Shown: piece after piece, positions 17,021-24,864 of the stretch
Layout of the letters: every line of letters starts with the position of its first letter
Numbering within the stretch: the first letter of the stretch is position 1
Assembly: GCA_903864485.1 (NCBI GenBank)
Contig: CAIPGD010000079.1
Coordinates: forward strand, 1 to 63,635
Origin: an uncultured bacterium
Lineage (GTDB): Bacteria; Pseudomonadota; Gammaproteobacteria; Burkholderiales; Burkholderiaceae_E
DNA length: 63,635 nucleotides
Reading direction: 5' to 3'
Notes under the pieces: model-generated
Seen by the model: only the letters and a program-made list of their open reading frames with translations
Told to the model about the DNA's origin: nothing
Databases searched by the model: none
Program-made: the position numbers and the translations under genes

Positions 17021-17860
17021 ATGACGTGCCTTCACCCACCACATTCCCTCGGCCAAGGCGTTTCGGCATTTTTTACGACTCGTGATGACGGCAACCTGGC
17101 TACCCATGTCGGAGACGATCCATTGTTGGTGGCGCAAAACCGCTCACGTTTAAGATCTTTTCTACCGGCGGAACCCATTTGGTTGTCGCAGGTTCATGGA
17201 ACTGCCGTTCATGAGGTGATGCAACACGACGGGGCGGCTGCGCCGATCGTGGCCGATGCCTCCGTGACAACATTGCCCTCAGTCGTACTCGCAATTTTGA
17301 CGGCCGATTGTCTTCCGGTTCTGATCGCCGATCTCGAGGGGCGAATTGTCGGAGCCGCACATGCGGGATGGCGCGGGCTTGCGGATGGCATTCTGGAGGC
17401 GACTGTGCGGACGATGCGTTCGCATGTTGTCGATGCCCGTTTGCGGGCCTGGATCGGTCCCGCCATTCATCAACCTCGTTATGAGGTTGGTGAAGAGGTG
17501 CGGGTCGCAATGCTGAGTGATCGCTGCGATGCTGGTGATGCTGGTGATGCTGGTGATGCTGGTGATGCTGGCGATGCTGGCGATGCTGGCGATGCTGGCG
17601 ATGCTGGCGATGTGATCGATGGCGATTTTCGGCTTGCCTTGGAGCGCCTGTTCATTCCGTCGACCATGCAGGGAAAATGGTTGTTCGACTTGCCGGGTAT
17701 GGCAACACTGCGCCTGCAACGACTTGGAGTAACCGTAATGCCCTGGGCAACTCCCTGTACCGCTTCTAATCCGGAGCAGTTCTGGTCGTATCGTCGAGAT
17801 CGTTCACGAGGTCGGACTGCTGGTTGTATTTGGATTGATCCAGGGTTGAATCCCATTTGA
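17021..17860 (+). CDS. pgeF: Peptidoglycan editing factor / purine nucleoside phosphorylase-like (PgeF, YfiH)
   Basis: Copper-oxidase-fold protein of the PgeF/YfiH/LACC1 family, linked to removal of mis-incorporated L-Ser from peptidoglycan precursors and to purine nucleoside phosphorylase activity. 279 residues from ATG 17021, 2 bases after the rluD stop. Metal/active-site segments: SQVHGTAVHEV, LTADCLPVLIAD and AAHAGWRGLADGI; the C-terminal DLPGMATLRLQRLGV and SYRRDR are also present. Between YEVGEEVRVAMLSDRC and IDGDFRLALERLF lies a run of nine Asp-Ala-Gly triplets, an insertion not expected in the family. Upstream frame to 16937 overlaps rluD and is not coding-like. Confidence 0.92.
   Translation: MTCLHPPHSLGQGVSAFFTTRDDGNLATHVGDDPLLVAQNRSRLRSFLPAEPIWLSQVHGTAVHEVMQHDGAAAPIVADASVTTLPSVVLAILTADCLPVLIADLEGRIVGAAHAGWRGLADGILEATVRTMRSHVVDARLRAWIGPAIHQPRYEVGEEVRVAMLSDRCDAGDAGDAGDAGDAGDAGDAGDAGDAGDVIDGDFRLALERLFIPSTMQGKWLFDLPGMATLRLQRLGVTVMPWATPCTASNPEQFWSYRRDRSRGRTAGCIWIDPGLNPI
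17528..17608 (+). repeat. 9-bp tandem repeat (x9) in pgeF
   Basis: Nine uninterrupted copies of GATGCTGG(T/C), the first four ending in T and the last five in C, coding (Asp-Ala-Gly)9. The T/C block structure suggests expansion from two neighbouring units. Confidence 0.95.
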
Positions 17861-17886
17861 CGCTTGCTGCCCTAGGCTTTCACAAT
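17857..17886 (+). promoter_or_regulatory. Candidate sigma-70 promoter for phaC
   Basis: TTGACG (17857-17862, overlapping the pgeF stop) and CACAAT (17881-17886) are 18 bases apart. The -35 matches 5 of 6, the -10 matches 4 of 6. A start near 17893 gives a leader of about 30 bases with the AGGGG ribosome site at 17912-17916. Confidence 0.42.
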
Positions 17887-17922
17887 GCAGTAAATATTTG
17901 AATGACTCACCAGGGGCTAAAA

Positions 17923-19758
17923 ATGGCACGCGCCAAGCGTAAGGAAGATCTCGAGACGGCGGCAGTGCCATCGACTCCGGCAGGGACGGTACCTGCGACG
18001 GATTCGTCATCGCCGCCGGAGTTGGCAGCGCAAGACGCACCATTTGATCCAACCTTTGGGTTCGGAACCATCATGCCGATGGCGATGGCTCAAATGAGTG
18101 AGGCGATGTCCCGGTTTCCAGGTATGGACTGGGTTAGTCGATTGCAGGGCAAACCCCCGGCCGCTCTGCGAATTGATCAGAACCGTCTCATGGGCTTGCA
18201 GGCAGAGTACACCCAACGGACGCAGCAACTATTGAAGATGGCTGCGTCAGGTGATGCGCCCGAATTGAAAGATCGTCGTTTTAGTGATGATTCTTGGCGA
18301 GATCAGAACCAACCCTGGGGCTGGGCTGCGGCGCTCTATCTGGTCAACTCGGAATTTTTGCGCCGCACGGCCGAACTTCTCGAGGGCGATTCAAAAACGG
18401 TCGAGCGGGTGTGCTTCGCGGTCGGACAGTGGTGCGATGCAATGGCACCTTCGAACTTCCTGGCGACCAATCCTGAGGCGCAGCGTCGACTTGTAGAGAG
18501 TAAGGGCGAGAGCCTTCGACACGGTATCGACAATCTGTTGAGCGATCTACAGAAGGGTCGTATTTCGATGACCGACGAGGAGGCGTTCGAAGTTGGACGC
18601 AACGTCGCTACATCACCCGGTGCGGTAGTCTTTCAGAATGAGTTATTCCAGCTGATCCAGTACGGCGCAAGCACCGACAAAGTGGGTAGTCGGCCCCTGC
18701 TGATGGTGCCACCCTGCATCAATAAGTTCTATGTTCTTGACCTGCAGCCCGAGAATTCTCTGGTGGGTTTTGCAGTCTCACGCGGTCACACGGTCTTCAT
18801 GGTCTCGTGGTGTAACCCAGGGCCAGAACTGGCTCATTTGACCTGGGACGACTACGTGGGCCGAGGCGTTATTGAAGCGATCCGGGTCGCCCGTGAAATC
18901 AGTGGATCAGAGCAGATCAATGCGCTCGCATTTTGTGTCGGCGGAACGCTGTTGGCGAGCGCGTTGGCAGTTTTGGAAGGGCGCAATGAGCGACCGGTCG
19001 CTTCGATGACCCTAATGAGCACCTTCCTCGATTTTGGCGATCCAGGCGCGCTCGGGCTCTTCATTGATGAGACGGTCGTGGAGATGCGCGAGCAACAACT
19101 CGGGCAGGGCGGCTTGATGACGGGGCGGGACCTGTCAACGACGTTCTCATTCTTGCGGCCGAACGATCTGGTCTGGAACTACGTCGTCGGTAATTATCTG
19201 AAGGGGGAAGAGCCGCCAGCCTTTGACCTCCTGTACTGGAATGGCGACACCACCAACCTGCCAGGTCCGATGTACGTGTACTACCTGCGCCACATGTACC
19301 TGCGCAACGAACTCTGCAAGCCGGGGGTCCTTGAGTTCCTCGGTCAATCGATTGATCTCGGGTCGTTATCGATGCCCACCTATGTCTTCGCAGCCAAAGA
19401 AGATCATATTGTTCCCTGGAATTCTGCTTACGGCAGCACGCAGGTGCTGGGCGGTTCGATCCGGTTTGTTCTCGGCGCAAGCGGTCATATCGCCGGTGCG
19501 ATTAATCCTGCCTCCAAGAATAAGCGGAGCTATTGGAGCTCTGGCGTCGAAAGCGCGACAGCCGATGAGTTCCCGACCGAGGCAGCGCAGTGGTTGCGCG
19601 AGGCTGATGAACATGCCGGAAGCTGGTGGAATGATTGGGCGGCTTGGGTCGACAATCATCAGGGGCCATTGCGCGCAGCGCGCAAACTCGGCACTGCAGC
19701 CCACCCCGTGATTGAAGCCGCCCCGGGCACATATGTTCGTAAGAAAGCAGCGGCATGA
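17923..19758 (+). CDS. phaC: Class I poly(3-hydroxybutyrate) synthase PhaC
   Basis: Polymerises 3-hydroxybutyryl-CoA into PHB at the granule surface. 611 residues, class I size. The N-terminal domain carries the class I pattern (for example NPEAQRRLVESKGESLRHGI), and the C-terminal alpha/beta-hydrolase domain has catalytic Cys338 in AFCVGGTLL, an Asp in AKEDHIVPW and a His in GASGHIAGAINP. The usual lipase-like box is G-x-C-x-G; here the first Gly is Ala336. ATG 17923 follows AGGGG at 17912-17916, whereas ATG 17902 has no ribosome site. The first 40 residues are Ala/Pro/Ser rich. phaA and phaB follow on the same strand. Confidence 0.96.
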   Translation: MARAKRKEDLETAAVPSTPAGTVPATDSSSPPELAAQDAPFDPTFGFGTIMPMAMAQMSEAMSRFPGMDWVSRLQGKPPAALRIDQNRLMGLQAEYTQRTQQLLKMAASGDAPELKDRRFSDDSWRDQNQPWGWAAALYLVNSEFLRRTAELLEGDSKTVERVCFAVGQWCDAMAPSNFLATNPEAQRRLVESKGESLRHGIDNLLSDLQKGRISMTDEEAFEVGRNVATSPGAVVFQNELFQLIQYGASTDKVGSRPLLMVPPCINKFYVLDLQPENSLVGFAVSRGHTVFMVSWCNPGPELAHLTWDDYVGRGVIEAIRVAREISGSEQINALAFCVGGTLLASALAVLEGRNERPVASMTLMSTFLDFGDPGALGLFIDETVVEMREQQLGQGGLMTGRDLSTTFSFLRPNDLVWNYVVGNYLKGEEPPAFDLLYWNGDTTNLPGPMYVYYLRHMYLRNELCKPGVLEFLGQSIDLGSLSMPTYVFAAKEDHIVPWNSAYGSTQVLGGSIRFVLGASGHIAGAINPASKNKRSYWSSGVESATADEFPTEAAQWLREADEHAGSWWNDWAAWVDNHQGPLRAARKLGTAAHPVIEAAPGTYVRKKAAA

Positions 19759-19801
19759 TGCCGATCAAAACCCAATTTCATTCAACTGGAGACTTCAGCA
19801 A

Positions 19802-20989
19802 ATGACCATGCATCAAGCCGTAATCGTTTCGGCAGTTAGAACGGCGATTGGTAAATTCGGCGGCTCGCTTGCTTCCATGTCTGCCCCCGAACTCGGCGCT
19901 ATCGTGATCAGGGCCGCACTTGAGCGGGCAAACATCGAGGCCTCGCAGGTCGATGAGGTTATTTTTGGCCAGGTGTTGACTGCTGGGAGCGGGCAAAACC
20001 CCGCGCGCCAGGCCGCCATTAAAGCCGGTCTCCCGCATGGCGTTCCTGCGATGACGATCAACAAGGTTTGCGGTAGCGGGTTAAAGACGGTCATGTTGGC
20101 CGCTCAAGCCGTGATGACGGGCGCAGCCGGGATTGTCGTTGCGGGTGGTCAGGAGAACATGAGTGCCAGCCCGCATGTGCTTCTTGGGTCTCGCGATGGT
20201 CATCGGATGGGCGACGCCAAATTGGTCGACACCATGATCAGCGATGGATTGTGGGATGCGTTTAATCAGTACCACATGGGCATCACCGCTGAGAATGTTG
20301 CTCAGGCTCACGGAATTGATCGCGAGCGTCAGGACGCTTTTGCTGCGAATTCGCAGCAGAAGGCTGAAGCTGCTCAGCTCGCCGGTAAGTTCGTTGACGA
20401 GATTGTTCCGGTTCCCGTGCCTCAGCGTAAGGGACCGCCTGTTGAATTCAAGGCGGATGAGTTCATCAAGGCTGGCACCACGGCCGAGTCGATCAGCGGT
20501 CTAAAACCCGCTTTCAAAAAAGATGGGACAGTCACCGCAGCCAATGCGTCTGGAATTAATGACGGCGCAGCGGCGTTGGTGGTGATGTCGGCCGAACGCG
20601 CACGCGCTTTGGGTCTACGTCCACTGGCGAGTATTCAGGCTTTTGCGTCTGCTGGTGTCGATCCGGCCATGATGGGGATTGGGCCGGTTCCTGCGAGCCG
20701 GCGGTGTCTGGAGCGGGCAGGGTGGTCGGCGCAGGATCTCGATCTGTTGGAAATCAATGAGGCCTTCGCAGCTCAGGCCTGTGCCGTCAATGCAGAAATG
20801 GGATGGGATGTCTCTCGAGTGAATGTTAATGGCGGCGCGATTGCGCTTGGCCACCCCATTGGTGCTTCGGGGGCGCGTATTCTGGTGACGCTGTTGCATG
20901 AAATGCAGCGCCGCGATGCCCACCGTGGACTGGCTTCGCTGTGTATTGGCGGGGGCATGGGTGTCGCTCTCGCTGTTAATCGATCGTAA
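19802..20989 (+). CDS. phaA: Acetyl-CoA acetyltransferase (beta-ketothiolase)
   Basis: Condenses two acetyl-CoA to acetoacetyl-CoA, the first step of PHB synthesis. 395 residues. Acyl-accepting Cys90 in NKVCGSGLK, catalytic His in IALGHPIGASGARIL, and the second Cys in SLCIGGGMGVAL. I chose ATG 19802 with TGGAGA at 19787-19792; the frame runs back to 19712 inside phaC but the added residues are not thiolase-like. It follows phaC after 43 bases and precedes phaB, so the three enzymes form a complete acetyl-CoA to PHB route. Confidence 0.95.
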   Translation: MTMHQAVIVSAVRTAIGKFGGSLASMSAPELGAIVIRAALERANIEASQVDEVIFGQVLTAGSGQNPARQAAIKAGLPHGVPAMTINKVCGSGLKTVMLAAQAVMTGAAGIVVAGGQENMSASPHVLLGSRDGHRMGDAKLVDTMISDGLWDAFNQYHMGITAENVAQAHGIDRERQDAFAANSQQKAEAAQLAGKFVDEIVPVPVPQRKGPPVEFKADEFIKAGTTAESISGLKPAFKKDGTVTAANASGINDGAAALVVMSAERARALGLRPLASIQAFASAGVDPAMMGIGPVPASRRCLERAGWSAQDLDLLEINEAFAAQACAVNAEMGWDVSRVNVNGGAIALGHPIGASGARILVTLLHEMQRRDAHRGLASLCIGGGMGVALAVNRS

Positions 20990-21048
20990 TCGTCCGAGAA
21001 TATTTATCAACAGAAGCCCTTTTGGGCTCGACAATCAGGAGACAGACT

Positions 21049-21789
21049 ATGAGCGATCAAAAATTAGCCTACGTCACGGGCGGAATGGGCGGCATCGGGA
21101 CCGCAATTTGCCGGCGACTCCACGATGCGGGATTTAATGTCATCGCTGGATGTGGGCCATCCCGTGACCACGCCAAGTGGATCGAAGAGCAGGCCACCGA
21201 CGGCTACACCTTTCATGCCTCGGTCGGCAACGTCGGCGACTGGGATTCCTGCAAGGCCGCGTTTGACCAGGTGCGCGAGCAGTTCGGAAATCCTGACGTT
21301 TTGGTGAATAACGCTGGCATCACCCGCGACGGTGTTTTCCGCAAAATGTCGGCTGACGACTGGCGCGCCGTGATTGATACCAATCTGAACTCGCTTTTCT
21401 ACGTGACCAAGCAAGTGATCGAGGGCATGGTCGAAAAGGGATGGGGGCGGGTGATCAACATCTCGTCGATCAACGGCCAACGTGGGCAGTTTGGTCAGGT
21501 TAACTACTCGGCGGCCAAAGCCGGTATCTACGGTTTCACGATGGCGTTAGCCCAAGAAGTGGCATCCAAAGGGGTGACGGTTAACGTCGTATCCCCCGGT
21601 TATATTGCAACCGATATGGTCAAGGCGATGAAGCCTGAGGCGCTGGAGAAAATCACGGCGATGATTCCAGTGCGCCGACTTGGCACCCCCGAAGAAATCG
21701 GTTCGATGGTGGTGTGGCTTGCGTCGGAAGATGCCGGGTTTGCGACGGGCGCTGATTTCTCGGTCAACGGTGGCTTACATATGGGCTAA
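21049..21789 (+). CDS. phaB: Acetoacetyl-CoA reductase
   Basis: NADPH-dependent short-chain dehydrogenase that makes (R)-3-hydroxybutyryl-CoA for PhaC. 246 residues, exactly the family length. Cofactor motif TGGMGGIG at 10-17, NNAG motif (VLVNNAGITRDG), catalytic Ser in INISSINGQRGQ and Tyr/Lys in NYSAAKAG. C-terminus ends FSVNGGLHMG as in Cupriavidus PhaB. AGGAGA at 21037-21042 supports ATG 21049; the in-frame extension to 21022 is rejected. Third gene of the pha enzyme set, 59 bases after phaA. Confidence 0.96.
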   Translation: MSDQKLAYVTGGMGGIGTAICRRLHDAGFNVIAGCGPSRDHAKWIEEQATDGYTFHASVGNVGDWDSCKAAFDQVREQFGNPDVLVNNAGITRDGVFRKMSADDWRAVIDTNLNSLFYVTKQVIEGMVEKGWGRVINISSINGQRGQFGQVNYSAAKAGIYGFTMALAQEVASKGVTVNVVSPGYIATDMVKAMKPEALEKITAMIPVRRLGTPEEIGSMVVWLASEDAGFATGADFSVNGGLHMG

Positions 21790-21814
21790 AGGCCCCACGC
21801 CGTGATCGAACGCA

Positions 21815-21832
21815 TGGGATAATCCGCGGATT
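21815..21832 (+). promoter_or_regulatory. Extended -10 promoter of phaR with an overlapping palindrome
   Basis: TGGGATAAT (21815-21823) is an extended -10 element (TG-n-GATAAT). A perfect 12-bp palindrome AATCCGCGGATT (21821-21832) overlaps it and the expected transcript start, an ideal operator position. PhaR represses its own gene in related bacteria, so this may be its site, but the sequence differs from the TGC-type sites described elsewhere. Confidence 0.5.
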
Positions 21833-21852
21833 GTTCCAAGGAGCGGTGTCCC

Positions 21853-22413
21853 GTGCGTCTCATCAAGAAGTATCCCAACCGCCGTCTCTACGACACGCAG
21901 ACCAGCGTTTACATCACACTGGTTGATGTCAAAGAGATGGTGTTGGCGCAGGACGAGTTCCAGGTCGTCGATGCGAAAACGGGGGATGACCTCACCCGCA
22001 GTATCTTGCTCCAGATCATCCTCGAAGAAGAGGCTAGCGGGCAGCCCTTGTTTTCGTCTTCGATGCTGTCGCAAATGATCCGCTTCTACGGCAACACGAT
22101 GCAGTCGATGATGGGCTCCTATCTCGAGAAAAATGTTCAGGCATTTGTTGAGATTCAGGCAAGAATCCAGGACCAATCACGCCAACTTTACGATTCAAAA
22201 GGCTTGCCGAGTGCCGAACTCTGGACGCAATTCATGAGTCTCCAAGCGCCCATGGTGCAGTCCATGATGTCGAATTACGTCGATCAGTCCAAAAATCTCT
22301 TCGTGCAGATGCAGGACCAGATGCAGCACAACGCGCGCTCGATGTTTACTGGTTTTCAGTTCCCCGTCCCCCCGGGCGGCGCAGGTGGTTCTGGCGGTGG
22401 CGAGCCCAAGTAA
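21853..22413 (+). CDS. phaR: PHB synthesis repressor PhaR
   Basis: DNA- and PHB-binding regulator; in relatives it represses phasin genes and itself until bound to nascent polymer. 186 residues from GTG 21853, preceded by AAGGAGCGG. The N-terminal PHB/PHA accumulation DNA-binding domain is textbook (LIKKYPNRRLYDTQTSVYITL), followed by the regulator domain (LLQIILEEEASGQPLFSSSMLSQMIRFYG, two segments). The middle and C-terminal part is a Gln/Met-rich helix (SMMGSYLEKNVQ, MQDQMQHNARSMF) with a Gly-rich tail. It closes the pha cluster; rimO starts 4 bases after its stop. Confidence 0.95.
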   Translation: MRLIKKYPNRRLYDTQTSVYITLVDVKEMVLAQDEFQVVDAKTGDDLTRSILLQIILEEEASGQPLFSSSMLSQMIRFYGNTMQSMMGSYLEKNVQAFVEIQARIQDQSRQLYDSKGLPSAELWTQFMSLQAPMVQSMMSNYVDQSKNLFVQMQDQMQHNARSMFTGFQFPVPPGGAGGSGGGEPK

Positions 22414-22417
22414 TTTT

Positions 22418-23863
22418 GTGAATATCGTGCCTCGGGTTGGTTTTGTTTCGCTTGGGTGTCCCAAAGCGCTTGTCGACAGTGAACTCATCCTGACGCGATT
22501 GCGTTCGGATGGTTATGAGATCGCGCCGAACTACCGGGACTCCGATCTGGTGGTCGTGAACACCTGCGGTTTTATCGATGACGCTGTGCGCGAAAGCCTC
22601 GATGCGATCGGTGAAGCACTCGCCGAAAATGGTCGTGTGATCGTGACGGGGTGTCTTGGCGCGAAGACCGCTGAGGACGGCGCCAACTGGGTCGCTCAAG
22701 TTCATCCCAAAGTCTTGGCAGTGACCGGACCCCACGCGACGGATGCCGTGATCTCGCAGATTCACCGGCACCTGCCACAGCCTGATGCGGAACGGCCGAT
22801 TCAAAAACGAACTCCAACACCGCGAACGTCGGATCAGTCGATGATTGAGTTTGATCCAGGGGTCAAACTCACGCCGCCGCATTATGCGTATCTGAAGATC
22901 AGCGAGGGATGCAATCATCGTTGCACCTTTTGCATCATCCCTTCGATGCGCGGCGATCTGGTCAGTCGACCGATCAGCGAGGTGGTTCGTGAAGCCGAGG
23001 CACTCTTTAAGCGAGGTGTCCGAGAACTCCTGGTGATCTCTCAAGACACCTCAGCCTACGGCGTCGATATCAATTATCGAACTGAATTTTTAGACGGTCG
23101 ACCAGCTCGAACTCGTTTCGCGGATCTTGCCGAAGCACTCGGGCGGGTTGCTTCCGACCATGGCGGCTGGGTCCGGTTCCATTACGTCTATCCCTACCCA
23201 CATGTGGATGAGGTGGTTGGGATCATGGCCGACAGTCGTTACTCGAACGTGCTCGTGCCCTACCTTGATGTGCCATTCCAACACGCTCACCCCGACGTGC
23301 TTCGTCGAATGAAACGGCCGGCAAACGGCGAACGAAATCTTGAACGGATTCAGGCCTGGCGCGCAGTGTTGCCGAACCTCACGGTACGCAGTACGTTTAT
23401 TGCGGGCTTTCCGGGCGAGACCGAGTCTGAGTTTCAGGCTGTCCTTGATTTTTTGACCGCTGCCGAACTCGATCGAGTGGGCTGTTTTGCGTATTCACCG
23501 GTCGAAGGGGCTACGGCGAATGCGTTATCGGGGGCCGTTCCTTCTCAATTGCGCGAGGAGCGGCGCGATCGATTGATGGCCCATCAGGCCGATATCTCAT
23601 CACGGCGTTTGGCTCGACGAGTCGGGACGCAAGAACGTGTACTAATCGACGAGTTGGTGTGGCTTGTCGGTGACGAAGACCCCGACGACGCGCCGGGTGA
23701 ACCCACGGCGATTGCCCGCTCAACAGCAGATGCTCCCGAAATTGACGGTGTCGTTCGGGTCATCCTCAGTGCGAATCAGATGCGCGAACTGCGAGTGGGG
23801 CAGTTCATTGATGTCACGATTACTGCAGCTGATGAGCATGACCTTGAGGGGCGCCTGACATGA
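22418..23863 (+). CDS. rimO: Ribosomal protein uS12 methylthiotransferase RimO
   Basis: Radical-SAM enzyme adding a methylthio group to Asp89 (E. coli numbering) of ribosomal protein S12. 481 residues from GTG 22418 (GTG 22385 inside phaR is the alternative). N-terminal UPF0004 cluster cysteines in SLGCPKALVDSE, NTCGFIDDA and TGCLGAK; radical-SAM motif Cys165-x3-Cys169-x2-Cys172 (EGCNHRCTFC); and a C-terminal TRAM domain. Slightly longer than the usual 430-450, mainly through an acidic insertion in the TRAM region (DEDPDDAPGEPTAIARSTAD). Its TGA overlaps the ATG of the next gene, which links it to the secreted phosphoesterase. Confidence 0.94.
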   Translation: MNIVPRVGFVSLGCPKALVDSELILTRLRSDGYEIAPNYRDSDLVVVNTCGFIDDAVRESLDAIGEALAENGRVIVTGCLGAKTAEDGANWVAQVHPKVLAVTGPHATDAVISQIHRHLPQPDAERPIQKRTPTPRTSDQSMIEFDPGVKLTPPHYAYLKISEGCNHRCTFCIIPSMRGDLVSRPISEVVREAEALFKRGVRELLVISQDTSAYGVDINYRTEFLDGRPARTRFADLAEALGRVASDHGGWVRFHYVYPYPHVDEVVGIMADSRYSNVLVPYLDVPFQHAHPDVLRRMKRPANGERNLERIQAWRAVLPNLTVRSTFIAGFPGETESEFQAVLDFLTAAELDRVGCFAYSPVEGATANALSGAVPSQLREERRDRLMAHQADISSRRLARRVGTQERVLIDELVWLVGDEDPDDAPGEPTAIARSTADAPEIDGVVRVILSANQMRELRVGQFIDVTITAADEHDLEGRLT

Positions 23864-24864
23864 CCCGGTCGCTTCGAACATTTTTAATCGTTCTGATGTG
23901 CGTGGTGTCAACCGCCACGCAGGCACAGGCACAGGCACAGGCACAGACCCTGCAGACGACCGGTTCACCCGCGTCGCCGTTTTATTTTGTTGCGCTCGGC
24001 GACCTGCCGTATGGGCCCGCGATGCTGTCGCATCCCCCCTATGAGCGACTGATTGCGCAGATCAATCGCCTCGATCCGGTTTTCAGTGTCCACATTGGCG
24101 ACTTTAAGTCAGGCAGTTCAATTTGCTCGGACGAAGCCTTTATTGAGCAACTCGGCTTTTTCAATCGCTTTGAACGACCGCTGGTCTATACGCCAGGTGA
24201 TAACGAATGGACGGACTGTCATCGGGCGCTTGCTGGACGATTTGATCCCCGCGAACGCCTCAGTCGTCTGCGCCAACTATTTTTTACCGAAGCCCGATCT
24301 TTGGGGCGGGGACGTATGGCGTTGGAGCGTCAATCAGAGGTCGATCCGAAGTTTGAAACGTACGTAGAAAACGCACGATTCGCTGTTCATAGCGTTCAGT
24401 TCCTCACCGCCCACATCGTGGGCTCGAACAATGGGCTGGACCCTAAGGACCCCGCGGCGGTTGAAGAGTTCAAAGCCAGGGAACTGGCAGTTGTGAGCTG
24501 GCTCGAACAAGGTTTTGCCAAGGCTGTTCGCGAGCAGGCCCCGGCGATCGTCGTGATGTTTCATGCCGACGTATTGGATGACAAAGGAAGCCGTGCGGGC
24601 TTTGCCGAAAATAGCGGATTTGCCCGGGTTATCGGGCGCACGTTGCTTCCGCTGGCAAAGGAATTTGATCGCCCCGTCCTTGTGATTCACGGCGATTCCC
24701 ATCAATTCCGGGTCGACAACCCTTTTCTGGATTCTCTTGGGCAGCCCATCACCAATCTCACACGTCTCGAAGTTTTCGGCGCCACAGACACCCGCGGCGT
24801 CAAAGTCACGGTGGATCTTGGCAGCCGCTCTGTGTTTGGATTTACGGTGGTGGATGGATCATGA
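23860..24864 (+). CDS. Secreted calcineurin-like metallophosphoesterase
   Basis: 334-residue protein with a Sec signal peptide (about 1-25) and a calcineurin-like fold. Metal-site motifs in order: ALGDLPYG, HIGDFKSG, PGDNEWTD, MFHADV and HGDSHQFR, so an active dinuclear metal centre is likely. The substrate is unknown. Cleavage probably falls in a short Gln-Ala repeat (QAQAQAQA) encoded by a 6-bp tandem repeat. The start overlaps the rimO stop (ATGA), and the last 6 bases overlap the convergent serB stop. The homologues I recall are described only as hypothetical or metallophosphoesterase family. Confidence 0.85.
   Translation: MTRSLRTFLIVLMCVVSTATQAQAQAQAQTLQTTGSPASPFYFVALGDLPYGPAMLSHPPYERLIAQINRLDPVFSVHIGDFKSGSSICSDEAFIEQLGFFNRFERPLVYTPGDNEWTDCHRALAGRFDPRERLSRLRQLFFTEARSLGRGRMALERQSEVDPKFETYVENARFAVHSVQFLTAHIVGSNNGLDPKDPAAVEEFKARELAVVSWLEQGFAKAVREQAPAIVVMFHADVLDDKGSRAGFAENSGFARVIGRTLLPLAKEFDRPVLVIHGDSHQFRVDNPFLDSLGQPITNLTRLEVFGATDTRGVKVTVDLGSRSVFGFTVVDGS
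23923..23946 (+). repeat. 6-bp tandem repeat (x4) at a signal-peptide end
   Basis: Four exact GCACAG copies coding Ala-Gln pairs at the predicted cleavage region of the phosphoesterase, preceded by a related ACGCAG. Confidence 0.9.

Noticed and set aside
17528..17608. Could the 9-bp array be a CRISPR-like or non-coding repeat?
   Set aside because: Units are uninterrupted with no spacers and in frame with pgeF.
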